Below, piece by piece: positions 32,484 to 41,419 of a DNA stretch of 44,134 nt. A program made the position numbers and the translations under genes. The DNA comes from Bacillota bacterium (GTDB lineage: Bacteria; Bacillota; Limnochordia; Darwinibacteriales; Darwinibacteriaceae): the NCBI GenBank assembly GCA_012518645.1, contig JAAYRS010000050.1, positions 1 to 44,134 of the forward strand. Direction: 5' to 3'. The first letter of the stretch is position 1. The number at the start of each line of letters is the position of its first letter. The notes under the pieces were generated by a model, which worked only from the letters and a program-made list of their open reading frames with translations, did not search any database and had not been told where the DNA came from.

Positions 32484-33746
32484 TTAATCTTTGGGAATGA
32501 CCCTGCGCCAAATGCTGGCCGTCCGGCTTTCCGGCCGGGTTTCGATTTCCTGTAAGCGCCTCTCTAACTGGGTTACCCGGCTTTTCAGCTTCTCGGTTTC
32601 TTCCTTCCAACTAATCTTTTCCCGTTCCAGTTTTCTTTCGTTGACTGCCAAGCGGCTTTCCAACCGCTCCAGCCGGTTTCTCCAAGGCGTTAAATCCGGA
32701 GCCGGAGGTATTTTTGGGAGAACAATGCTCTTTTGCCAGCTGCCAATTTCCGCCTTGAATTGCGCCCATTCTTCAAAGAGGGAGGCCATTCCCCGCTCTA
32801 GATCGGATTTCGGCTGCACTTCCGGTTCTTCTTCCTCAGCAGGCACCGCTTCAGTTTCAGCCGGGCCCGGATCTGTTTTTTTCGCTTTCTTCAGCTCCCA
32901 GCCCGCTAAAAGAAAGGAACCCCAACCGGGCATTGCCGCCGCCCGCTCTTGGAAATGATAATCCTCTAAAGGCAAAAGCTGAGGCCCGCTTTGTGAATCT
33001 ATGTTCAGGTAATAAAGGTTTCCCGCTTCTAACCAAAAAACGCCGCATTCCTCTTGGCAGGTATAACCAATCCGGGAAGCCCGGCCGGCTTGGGAAGAGA
33101 GAGCTTGGCCCGAGGACCAGGTGTTGTTTTTTGCTTTGAAATTAAGCACCGCCGATTCTTCCTTCCCTTCCAGCCAAAACAAACGGAGTTGAGGGCCGGG
33201 GATCAGCTGGGGATGGCGGCAGTCCCCGGCTCTTAAGACCACGGTTCCGCTCCAAATACGCTTATTTAAATCAAAAGCGCGATAGAGCAAATGCCCAGCC
33301 TGCTGCTGACAGTATACTAGGTAGAGATAATCCTCGTTTCCCAGGACACTAAAATCAAGCCGGCTGTTGGCCGCTGCCAAAAAGGGGGGTGACCAGCGCC
33401 CATCATAAATTTGGTGGCGCAGGGCGGGCCCGGAGCCCGAAGCCTGTTTTGCAAAGTAAAATAAATGTGCCTGCCCCTGCGCATCGGCAATTAACCGTCC
33501 GCCCCCATGATAAATAGAGCTTAATTCCAGCTGCTCGCGGAACAATGGTTTTTGACCTCGGTAGTGCCAGGCCCAATTTGATTTTTGAAAAGCAACTATA
33601 TGTAGCTGATTGGAAACCGCGGTGAGGGCAAAATCCTGGATTTGAGCCCCTAATTCTTTGCCGGCACCTTCGGGCCCGTACAGTTTCAACTTTCCGGCCG
33701 TCAATTCCGCGGCCTCGTATTCCGGGTGAGAAATTTTAATCAACAT
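32484..33746 (-). CDS. Hypothetical protein: beta-propeller-like N-terminal region plus C-terminal coiled coil
   Basis: No named family recognised. ATG 33746 is the best start (AGGAGG upstream; the listed GTG is too close to it). About 270 residues form repeating strand units such as 'LHIVAFQKSNWAWHYRG', 'GQAHLFYFAKQ', 'DYLYLVYCQQQAGHLLYRAFD', 'LRLFWLEGKEESAVLNFKAKNNTW', 'CGVFWLEAGNLYYLNID', as in a propeller. An acidic Pro/Glu linker and a heptad-rich tail (about 340-410, 'LERLESRLAVNERKLEREK') follow. No signal peptide. The selenoprotein-like gene starts 27 bases downstream. Possibly a sporulation or structural protein; function unknown. Confidence 0.65.
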   Translation of the reverse strand: MLIKISHPEYEAAELTAGKLKLYGPEGAGKELGAQIQDFALTAVSNQLHIVAFQKSNWAWHYRGQKPLFREQLELSSIYHGGGRLIADAQGQAHLFYFAKQASGSGPALRHQIYDGRWSPPFLAAANSRLDFSVLGNEDYLYLVYCQQQAGHLLYRAFDLNKRIWSGTVVLRAGDCRHPQLIPGPQLRLFWLEGKEESAVLNFKAKNNTWSSGQALSSQAGRASRIGYTCQEECGVFWLEAGNLYYLNIDSQSGPQLLPLEDYHFQERAAAMPGWGSFLLAGWELKKAKKTDPGPAETEAVPAEEEEPEVQPKSDLERGMASLFEEWAQFKAEIGSWQKSIVLPKIPPAPDLTPWRNRLERLESRLAVNERKLEREKISWKEETEKLKSRVTQLERRLQEIETRPESRTASIWRRVIPKD

Positions 33747-33819
33747 TATCACACCCACCTCCTCCTAGTTTAGAATATGCACAAGCCCCAATATTAAGAT
33801 TTTTTTTATAACTGCTAGT

Positions 33820-33847
33820 CACCCCCTTCTCCCACCCGCATATGATG
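33820..33847 (+). promoter_or_regulatory. Possible sporulation (sigma-K/E-like) promoter of the coat-like gene
   Basis: An AC pair at 33821-33822 and CATATGATG starting at 33839, 16 bases apart, resemble the AC...CATAnnnTA pattern of late mother-cell promoters. The match is partial. The gene's product looks coat-like, which fits. Confidence 0.3.
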
Positions 33848-33869
33848 GTCTAGGAAAGGAGGTTTCAAC

Positions 33870-34508
33870 ATGTCTCACTGTACAGATCACGACGGCGGTT
33901 TCCAAAGAGAGTGTATTTACGTAACTAAAGTCTATAACGAGTGCAAGATCATCGAGTGCCCCACTTACAATATCCCTATCCCCCCCACCTGTCCCCCGGT
34001 TGTAAATGTGGTGGATTGCGCTTTGTCCGAAATTGACACGGAGGGGTTCGTTACCAGTTCCGGTGAAATAAGCCTTACTGTTAACTTTGTCCTGAACGTG
34101 GAATATGACGGCAACGGTACTCCCCAATTTATTGAACAGACTGCTCAATTCCGCCGCAACGGGCTGCGTTTAGAAGGTGTCGTTCCCGCCATGGATGTAA
34201 TCATCCTGCCCTTGCTGACTTGCGTCGGCTGCAGACCGGGTGAAAACGGGTCCAGCATCGAATGCGATGTAGGTGTCTATTTGGTGGTAAAAGCCGTAGC
34301 TTTAGTCCAGATGGAAGTCATGGGCAGATTTTGTCCGGAACCGCCGCTTTGCGAAGAGGTTTCACCTTTGGGCTGCACCGAATGGCTGGCTTTGGCCGAA
34401 TCAGGAGCCTTCTGGCCGCCATTCCCGCCCCAGCCGCCCAGGAGGGCGCCCCAGGATCCCCGGCCGCGGCCGCCGGTCTACCCAAAAAGGCCGCTTAGGG
34501 CCGATTAA
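33870..34508 (+). CDS. Cys-rich, Pro-tailed protein, probably a spore coat/SPOCS-like component
   Basis: A 212-residue soluble protein with no signal peptide. The N-terminus is Cys-rich ('ECIYVTKVYNECKIIECPTYN', 'PPTCPPVV'), the middle is a beta-rich domain ('SGEISLTVNFVLNVEYDGNG', 'IECDVGVYLVVKAVALVQMEV') with the feel of SPOCS/DUF3794 coat domains, and the last 40 residues are Pro/Arg-rich. ATG 33870 has AAAGGAGG seven bases upstream. It is monocistronic, with a candidate mother-cell promoter and a terminator. Family not certain. Confidence 0.6.
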   Translation: MSHCTDHDGGFQRECIYVTKVYNECKIIECPTYNIPIPPTCPPVVNVVDCALSEIDTEGFVTSSGEISLTVNFVLNVEYDGNGTPQFIEQTAQFRRNGLRLEGVVPAMDVIILPLLTCVGCRPGENGSSIECDVGVYLVVKAVALVQMEVMGRFCPEPPLCEEVSPLGCTEWLALAESGAFWPPFPPQPPRRAPQDPRPRPPVYPKRPLRAD

Positions 34509-34525
34509 TTTTGGAATACACCCCG

Positions 34526-34557
34526 CCAAATCCAGCCTTCCAGCTGGATTTGGTTTT
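34526..34557 (+). terminator. Rho-independent terminator after the coat-like gene
   Basis: CCAAATCCAGC and GCTGGATTTGG pair perfectly over 11 bases with a six-base loop, followed by TTTT. Confidence 0.85.
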
Positions 34558-34667
34558 AAACCAACTTTGGACAAACTTAAAAACCTGCCCTAACAGCTAA
34601 GAACAGCCTGCAGTTAACAGGAATATGCTAAAAGACGTCAAATGTAAAGAGCAGGGGGGAGATAGTG

Positions 34668-34988
34668 ATGAAACTGGTAATAACTGTAATTGAAGATAAT
34701 GATGCAGCTTTCTTAATGGAAGCCCTTGTGGAAAACGGTATTCAAGCCACCAAATTAGCCAGTACCGGCGGATTTTTGCTCCAGGGCAATACCACCCTTT
34801 TAATCGGGGTAGAAAAAGAAAAGGTAGAGCGTGTCTTGGAAATCATCCGCACTACCTGTGCACCCCGGAAAAAGGTTATTCCGCAAATCACTCCTGAATT
34901 ACCTACCAGTGTAAGTGTGCCCATTGAAATCGAGGCGGGGGGAGCTATTGTCTTTGTGCTCGATGTGGATCAGTTTTTAAAACTATAA
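34668..34988 (+). CDS. darA: Cyclic-di-AMP receptor, DarA/YaaQ (PII-like, DUF970)
   Basis: A 106-residue PII-like protein. 'MKLVITVIEDNDAAFLMEALVENGIQATKLASTGGFLLQGNTTLLIGVE' and the ending 'GGAIVFVLDVDQFLKL' are the conserved YaaQ/DarA blocks, including the TGGF nucleotide loop. It binds the second messenger c-di-AMP, with unknown downstream partners. I choose ATG 34668 over the overlapping GTG 34665; GGGGGGA precedes it. It is often near tmk/holB in Bacillota but stands alone here. Its end overlaps the convergent CPBP gene by 6 bases. Confidence 0.92.
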   Translation: MKLVITVIEDNDAAFLMEALVENGIQATKLASTGGFLLQGNTTLLIGVEKEKVERVLEIIRTTCAPRKKVIPQITPELPTSVSVPIEIEAGGAIVFVLDVDQFLKL

Positions 34989-35645
34989 ATTAGCTAAAAG
35001 AATTAAAAGCACTAAAGTGTTCGCAACTCCGTGGGCAATAATAGGAGTAAAGATATTTTCTGTGCGGATAAACATGAAACCTAGAAGAATGCCGGCAGCT
35101 AAAACAGGGATAAACTGGATCAGATAAAAGTGGAGCAGGGCAAAGATTAAAGCAGCTAAGAAGGTGGATTTTACCGCGCCCAGCCTTTCTTTCCAAAAAT
35201 CTAAAAGCAGGCCCCTGAAAAATAGTTCCTCACTTAGAGGGGCCCCCATAATCAAGAGAAGCATAATCCCTTGCACAAAAACAGGGTTGCTGCTGCCTAG
35301 AAATACTTCTACCCCAGCCCGTTCCCTGGCGATAAGCAGCTCTGTTAATTCGCTTCCTAAAAGCCGGGTGCTGGCAGTGAGGACAAGAGCCCCCAGACCG
35401 GTGTTAAGAAAAAAAAGCCCCAGGCCCCAGAAAAGGCCTTCCACTATTTTTTTAAAGGAAAGTAATTGATAAATTTCGGGCCTGGAGCCGGCCAAGCCCC
35501 CGGTAATAAATAATGCTTGCTGAAGCAGGATGAGGCTGAAATAAATTCCCTGGGAGGGCTGTAAAAAGCGGCTCAGCACCGTTAGGACAAACCAGCCCCC
35601 AAAAACAAAACAGATCCAAAACCTCTGTTTTTTTCTAATTGTAAT
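34983..35645 (-). CDS. CPBP-family intramembrane metalloprotease, probable ATT start
   Basis: A roughly 220-residue polytopic protein with the CPBP (Abi/Rce1-like) motifs: 'SEELFFRGLLLDFW', 'FALLHFYL' and 'IIAHGVANTLVLL'. These EExxxR and His residues form the membrane metal site. The listed GTG 35654 overlaps the GGGAGG ribosome site itself and so cannot be served by it; ATT at 35645 has a spacing of eight and no ATG follows for a long way. AUU is therefore the best start. Roles in the family include prenyl-protein processing and bacteriocin self-immunity; the substrate here is unknown. Confidence 0.8.
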   Translation of the reverse strand: MTIRKKQRFWICFVFGGWFVLTVLSRFLQPSQGIYFSLILLQQALFITGGLAGSRPEIYQLLSFKKIVEGLFWGLGLFFLNTGLGALVLTASTRLLGSELTELLIARERAGVEVFLGSSNPVFVQGIMLLLIMGAPLSEELFFRGLLLDFWKERLGAVKSTFLAALIFALLHFYLIQFIPVLAAGILLGFMFIRTENIFTPIIAHGVANTLVLLILLANL

Positions 35646-35673
35646 CTTTTTCACCTCCCGGCAGGATCAGCCC

Positions 35674-37211
<1,538 letters not shown>

Positions 37212-37304
37212 CCGAAAAGGCGGAAGAAAGCAGGAAACTGCGCCTAATATTAGAAGTAGAGATGGGTGAACTGATTTGTAAGCATCATTCAAGGAGGTAC
37301 AGTT

Positions 37305-38195
37305 ATGGAAATACGAAAAGTAGCGGTACTGGGCGCGGGACGCTTAGGCCGGGGTATTGCTGAATGCGCCGCCCATAAAGGCTATGATGTCATTCTTTTT
37401 TCCCAAGGGGCCCGCGGGCAGGATGCCTTACGCCGGATAGAAAGAAGTTTAGATCGCAAGCTGGCTAAATGGGCGATTACCGAACCGGAAAAAAGGCTGA
37501 TTTTAGGTAAAATTAGCTACACCCTAGATCTTAAAGAATTAAGCAAAGTAGATTTGGTGGTAGAAGCCACTATCGATCAGTTTTACACAAAACAAGAACT
37601 GCTGCGGACAGCGGACCATCTCTGCCGGCCGGATGTAGTTTTTATTACCACTAGTTCAACTTTGAAAGTTTCCGATTTGGCCCGGGTTATCAGCCGCAAT
37701 GATTCTTTAGTAGGGCTTCATTTTATTCCTCCCGTGCCGAGTGTGCCGGTTGTGGAGATGACCACCGCCTATAATACATCATCAGCGGCAATCGAAACCG
37801 CTAAGCATTTCGCTTCCCGTTTAGGCAAAAAAGTCCTAACAATCCAGGAAAGCCCCGGCTTGGTTAATCCCCGTTCTTTGATGATTTTGGTGAATGAAGC
37901 CGCCTGGATGCTCAGTGAAGGGGTAGCGGATGTACGGACTGTGGAAACAATAATCAAAGAAAGCTGGGGCATGCGTCAAGGACCCCTGGAGATTGCGGAT
38001 CGGCTGGGTTTAGATTTGGTATTAAACTGGATGACCCAACTGCAGGCAGAATTTGGGGATCGTTATGCACCTTGCCCTCTTTTAAGGCTCTACGTCCGGG
38101 AAAAACGCTTGGGTCTTAAAACGAGACTGGGGTTTTTCGCCTATACAGAAGACGATGTCCTCGTTTTCGAGGAAGAACAGGAACAGGAGGACTGA
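37305..38195 (+). CDS. 3-hydroxyacyl-CoA (3-hydroxybutyryl-CoA) dehydrogenase
   Basis: A 296-residue NAD-dependent dehydrogenase. Rossmann loop 'VAVLGAGRLGRGIAECAAHKGYDV' is near residue 7, with 'VVEATIDQFYTKQEL', catalytic-region 'TTSSTLKVSDLA', 'GLHFIPPVPSVPVVEM' with the active His, then the C-terminal dimer domain 'GPLEIADRLGLDLVL' and 'CPLLRLYVREKRLGLKTRLGFFAY'. It interconverts acetoacetyl-CoA and 3-hydroxybutyryl-CoA in butyrate-type metabolism. The family's usual 'NPVP' reads 'PPVP'. ATG 37305 has AAGGAGG. ackA starts three bases after its stop, so the two form an energy-metabolism operon. Confidence 0.88.
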   Translation: MEIRKVAVLGAGRLGRGIAECAAHKGYDVILFSQGARGQDALRRIERSLDRKLAKWAITEPEKRLILGKISYTLDLKELSKVDLVVEATIDQFYTKQELLRTADHLCRPDVVFITTSSTLKVSDLARVISRNDSLVGLHFIPPVPSVPVVEMTTAYNTSSAAIETAKHFASRLGKKVLTIQESPGLVNPRSLMILVNEAAWMLSEGVADVRTVETIIKESWGMRQGPLEIADRLGLDLVLNWMTQLQAEFGDRYAPCPLLRLYVREKRLGLKTRLGFFAYTEDDVLVFEEEQEQED

Positions 38196-38198
38196 AAA

Positions 38199-39386
38199 AT
38201 GAAAATTTTTGTATTAAACTGCGGTTCATCCTCAGTAAAATATAAACTGTATGCCATGAAAAACGAGGAAGTCCTAGCTGAAGGGCAGGTAGAACGAATC
38301 GGCCAAGATAATGCCGTGATTTCCCACCAATCCAGAGGCAAAGAAAAGGTCCTCAAGACCATGTCTATTTTAGAACATACTGTGGCAATCAAAGAAAGTT
38401 TGAGGCTGGTAACCCACCCGGAACACGGGATCATTGCCAGCACTGACGAAATCGATGCTGTCGGCCACCGCGTCGTCCACGGCGGCGAATCATTTTCCGA
38501 TTCTGTTTTAATCGATGAGCGCATTAAACAGATTTTGGATTCTTTAGCCAGTCTGGCCCCCCTGCACAACCCCGCTAATGTCCTGGGTATCCGGGCCGCA
38601 GAAAAAATTATGCCCAAAACACCGCAGGTAGCAGTGTTTGATACTGCTTTCCACGCCAGTATCCCGCCGCATGCCTATCTATATGCGATACCCTACAGTG
38701 TCTATCAAAGGCATAAGATCCGGCGCTACGGCTTTCACGGAACCAGCCACAAATACGTGACGCAAAGAGCCGCGGAAATGATGGGCAGGGATCTCCGGGA
38801 ATTAAAAATCATTTCCTGCCATTTAGGGAATGGCGGCAGCATTACCGCTGTCAAACAGGGCCGGTCGGTGGATACCTCCATGGGCTTCACCCCCTTGGAA
38901 GGCCTAGTTATGGGCACCCGCAGCGGAGATATTGATCCCGGCGCCATCTTTTATCTGATGGAACAAGAAGACCTAAACCTTTTTGAAATCGATTCCATGC
39001 TGAACAAACATTCCGGCCTGTACGGTGTAGCCGGCGTAAGTGATATGCGCGACATAGAAAACGGGATCAGAGAAGGGGATAAACTCTGTCAAATCGCCTT
39101 TGATCTTTACGAATACCGGATCCGCAAATATATCGGGGCCTACACCGCTGCCATGGACGGGGTAGATGCCATTGTCTTCACGGCAGGCATCGGGGAAAAT
39201 GTCCCCTTGGTCCGGAAAGCAATTTGCTCTAAGCTTGGTTTCTTAGGCGTTAAAATTGATCCGGAAAAGAACGAAAAAAGATCGGTCGATCTAGAGCTTT
39301 CCACTCCTGATTCCAGGGTTAAAGTGTTTACCGTTGCTACCGACGAGGAGGTAATCATCGCCAGGGATACAGCAAAAATTTTATAA
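38199..39386 (+). CDS. ackA: Acetate kinase
   Basis: It makes ATP from acetyl phosphate (substrate-level phosphorylation in fermentation). The 395 residues show all family blocks: 'VLNCGSSSVKYKLY', 'VGHRVVHGGE', 'FDTAFHASIPPHAY', 'RRYGFHGTSHKYV', 'SCHLGNGGSITA' and 'GFTPLEGLVMGTRSGDIDP'. Full length. No phosphotransacetylase gene is adjacent in the window; the upstream neighbour is the 3-hydroxyacyl-CoA dehydrogenase. ATG start with the ribosome site (CAGGAGG) in the upstream gene's end. Confidence 0.97.
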   Translation: MKIFVLNCGSSSVKYKLYAMKNEEVLAEGQVERIGQDNAVISHQSRGKEKVLKTMSILEHTVAIKESLRLVTHPEHGIIASTDEIDAVGHRVVHGGESFSDSVLIDERIKQILDSLASLAPLHNPANVLGIRAAEKIMPKTPQVAVFDTAFHASIPPHAYLYAIPYSVYQRHKIRRYGFHGTSHKYVTQRAAEMMGRDLRELKIISCHLGNGGSITAVKQGRSVDTSMGFTPLEGLVMGTRSGDIDPGAIFYLMEQEDLNLFEIDSMLNKHSGLYGVAGVSDMRDIENGIREGDKLCQIAFDLYEYRIRKYIGAYTAAMDGVDAIVFTAGIGENVPLVRKAICSKLGFLGVKIDPEKNEKRSVDLELSTPDSRVKVFTVATDEEVIIARDTAKIL

Positions 39387-39448
39387 CCCTGGAGGAACGA
39401 AACCTCAAAGCTTTTTTCCGTGACTTTTAAAGTTGTGGTGAGGCGAAG

Positions 39449-39497
39449 TTCTTCCGCCTGGGCTTAGGTTGATTAAAAGCCGGCTGAGGCGGAAGAA
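39449..39497 (+). other. Large stem-loop in the ackA / ytvI-like intergenic region
   Basis: TTCTTCCGCCT and AGGCGGAAGAA pair perfectly over 11 bases around a 27-base loop that can itself fold (GGCTT/AAGCC-like pieces). A T-run follows some ten bases later. It may be the ackA terminator or part of a structured RNA; the rest of the 250-base gap holds a further CCGG-based stem near 39535 and the next promoter. Confidence 0.45.
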
Positions 39498-39581
39498 TAA
39501 GGCCTCTTTTTGCTACCACCGGCAGGGCCAAAAAACCGGATTTTCCGGATTTCTTGTAAGCCCGGCAGTGTATAAAGTCGA

Positions 39582-39610
39582 TTGCCAAGGGAGAATAATC
39601 GTACTATACT
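39582..39610 (+). promoter_or_regulatory. Sigma-A-type promoter of the ytvI-like gene
   Basis: TTGCCA (39582-39587), 17-base spacer, TATACT (39605-39610), followed by AAAGGAGG and a GTG start at 39636. Confidence 0.6.
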
Positions 39611-39635
39611 TAAAAAGACGAAAGGAGGTTTTGGT

Positions 39636-40706
39636 GTGGGCTTACTGCGGGGGATTGTTACACCAAAAAGAGTTGTTCTGGCAGCAGTAATTATCGCAAT
39701 TGCAGTTTTGTTTTCTAAACAGCTCGCGACCACTTTTTTACCTTTCCTAATCGGTCTGGGATTTGCAATTTTACTGGAGCCGGTGATAGGTTTTTTAGAA
39801 CAGCAACTCCGTTTTCCGCGGGGCTTGGCCGTCCTGACAACGTTGGTCGCCGTTACCCTTTTAACCTGGTATACTTTGTTTCTAATCGTCGGCAAGATAA
39901 TTACTGAACTAACAGATCTAGCATCTTTATTACCACTTTACCGAGAAACCGTAACCGATTTAACCAACGAACTCTTGGGGCAATTTGAAAGACTGAACGA
40001 AAACCTGCCGCCCATGGTCAGTTTAAACATCCAGCACAGCGTGAAAGAATTTCTGCTTACTCTGGAGGCAACGACCAAGGATCTAATCAATCAGGTCTTA
40101 GCGGCGTTTACCAGCTTGCCTGTTTTTTTAGTAGTCAGCTTGGTCAGTTTAGTTTCCACGTTTTTCATTGCCAGAGACAAGGATCTGATTGTAGATACCC
40201 TCATGGGTTTTGTCCCTTTTCGCCTTCAGGAACAGGTTAAGGAAACAAGGAAAAGGGTGGCCATCGATTTATTCGGTTTTATTAAGGGCCGTATTTTAAT
40301 GCTGATTATTTCCGTACTTATTGCCGGGGTTGGTTTGTTTTTGATCGGAACCCGTTATTGGCTTTTAATTGCCATAGCCATCGGAGTTTTGGATAACATC
40401 CCCATTGTGGGCCCGGGGATTATTTTCACGCCTTGGGTTGCTGTAAGCGTCCTTTTAGGCAACTTAAACCGAGCCGTGTATCTCACAATTCTCTACTTAG
40501 TTATCTTTTCCGTCCGGCAGCTTTCGGAACCCAAAATCATGGGTGATTCCGTAGGAATTCACCCCTTGGTTATGCTGCTGGCCATTTACGGCGGTATCGT
40601 TTTTTTTGGTTTCTTAGGAATTTTCCTAGGTCCAATCTTAGCCATTCTAATTAGGGCAGCTACCTTATCGGGATTGTTCAAATTCCCTCCTTATCCGGAA
40701 AAGTAA
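39636..40706 (+). CDS. AI-2E family permease, YtvI-like sporulation membrane protein
   Basis: The listed start at 39582 lies inside the promoter; GTG 39636 with AAAGGAGG eight bases upstream is the likely start (356 residues). About eight membrane segments flank a soluble insertion (about residues 75-150), with 'FGFIKGRILMLIISVLIAGVGLFLIG', 'GVLDNIPIVGPGIIFTPWV' and 'EPKIMGDSVGIHPLVMLLAIYGG', the conserved AI-2E family blocks. YtvI of Bacillus is in the sporulation regulon, but family members transport diverse solutes, including Na+/H+ exchange and peptides. Monocistronic with a clear terminator. Confidence 0.85.
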   Translation: MGLLRGIVTPKRVVLAAVIIAIAVLFSKQLATTFLPFLIGLGFAILLEPVIGFLEQQLRFPRGLAVLTTLVAVTLLTWYTLFLIVGKIITELTDLASLLPLYRETVTDLTNELLGQFERLNENLPPMVSLNIQHSVKEFLLTLEATTKDLINQVLAAFTSLPVFLVVSLVSLVSTFFIARDKDLIVDTLMGFVPFRLQEQVKETRKRVAIDLFGFIKGRILMLIISVLIAGVGLFLIGTRYWLLIAIAIGVLDNIPIVGPGIIFTPWVAVSVLLGNLNRAVYLTILYLVIFSVRQLSEPKIMGDSVGIHPLVMLLAIYGGIVFFGFLGIFLGPILAILIRAATLSGLFKFPPYPEK

Positions 40707-40720
40707 TCCCGGCTTTAGTT

Positions 40721-40749
40721 AGGCCCCCAGTATAGAAGGGGGCCTTTTA
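40721..40749 (+). terminator. Rho-independent terminator after the ytvI-like gene
   Basis: AGGCCCCC and GGGGGCCT (eight perfect pairs, nine-base loop) followed by TTTAT. Confidence 0.85.
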
Positions 40750-40789
40750 TTATAAACTAAAGACAACTTAAAGCGGAAGGAATGAGATC

Positions 40790-41419
40790 ATGATCCCCTT
40801 GCCCCTCAGCGCAGTGCTGCTCGGTCTAATCACCGCCGCCCTTTATTTCGGATTCGGCCAGCGAATTCTAGATCGGATGCGCCTGCGCGGATCTACAGCC
40901 TTTTTGATCTTAATTTTAATGATCGGAGGGCATTTCCTTCCCACTCTTGCTTTAGGGCCCCGGCTGGGATTAAATCTCGGCGCGGTGATCCCCCTGGGAG
41001 TTGTAATCTACCTTTTGGCCACAACCTCTGCCCGGGAAAGAAAAAAGGCAGCTTTAATCAGCACTCTTACAGCCTTTCTCGTTCTGCTCACCGACAAGGC
41101 ATTGCCCCCTGACCCCGGATTTTTAGATCCGGTTTTCAGCGGAGGGCTTTTTGCCGGCATTTTAGCCTACCTGGGAGACCGTTCCCGCCGCGGGGCGTTT
41201 ATCGCCGGCATTTTAGGGATCCTTCTGGCTGATTTGATTGTGCTGCTGGAAATCAGCGCGGGAGACATTCCTCAGCAATTTATCATTGGCAGCGGAGGAG
41301 TTTTTTCCGGTTTGGTAATCAGCCCTTTCCTGGCGGTGATTTTAGCTGAAGGGATTGGGGAAATCCGAGAGAGAATCAAGCGCTCCGCCTTAAAGCAAGG
41401 AGGCAACGAAAATGACTAA
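40790..41419 (+). CDS. DUF1614-like integral membrane protein
   Basis: A 209-residue hydrophobic protein with about six membrane segments and conserved-looking 'GGHFLPTL', 'LGPRLGLNLGAVIPLGVVIYLL', 'GGLFAGILAYLGDRSRRGAFIAGILG' and 'IGSGGVFSGLVISPFLA'. I recall DUF1614 proteins of Clostridia encoded just before spoIIP, which matches the arrangement here (the stop overlaps the spoIIP start by eight bases). ATG 40790 follows GGAAGGAATGA. Function unknown, plausibly tied to sporulation. Confidence 0.7.
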   Translation: MIPLPLSAVLLGLITAALYFGFGQRILDRMRLRGSTAFLILILMIGGHFLPTLALGPRLGLNLGAVIPLGVVIYLLATTSARERKKAALISTLTAFLVLLTDKALPPDPGFLDPVFSGGLFAGILAYLGDRSRRGAFIAGILGILLADLIVLLEISAGDIPQQFIIGSGGVFSGLVISPFLAVILAEGIGEIRERIKRSALKQGGNEND

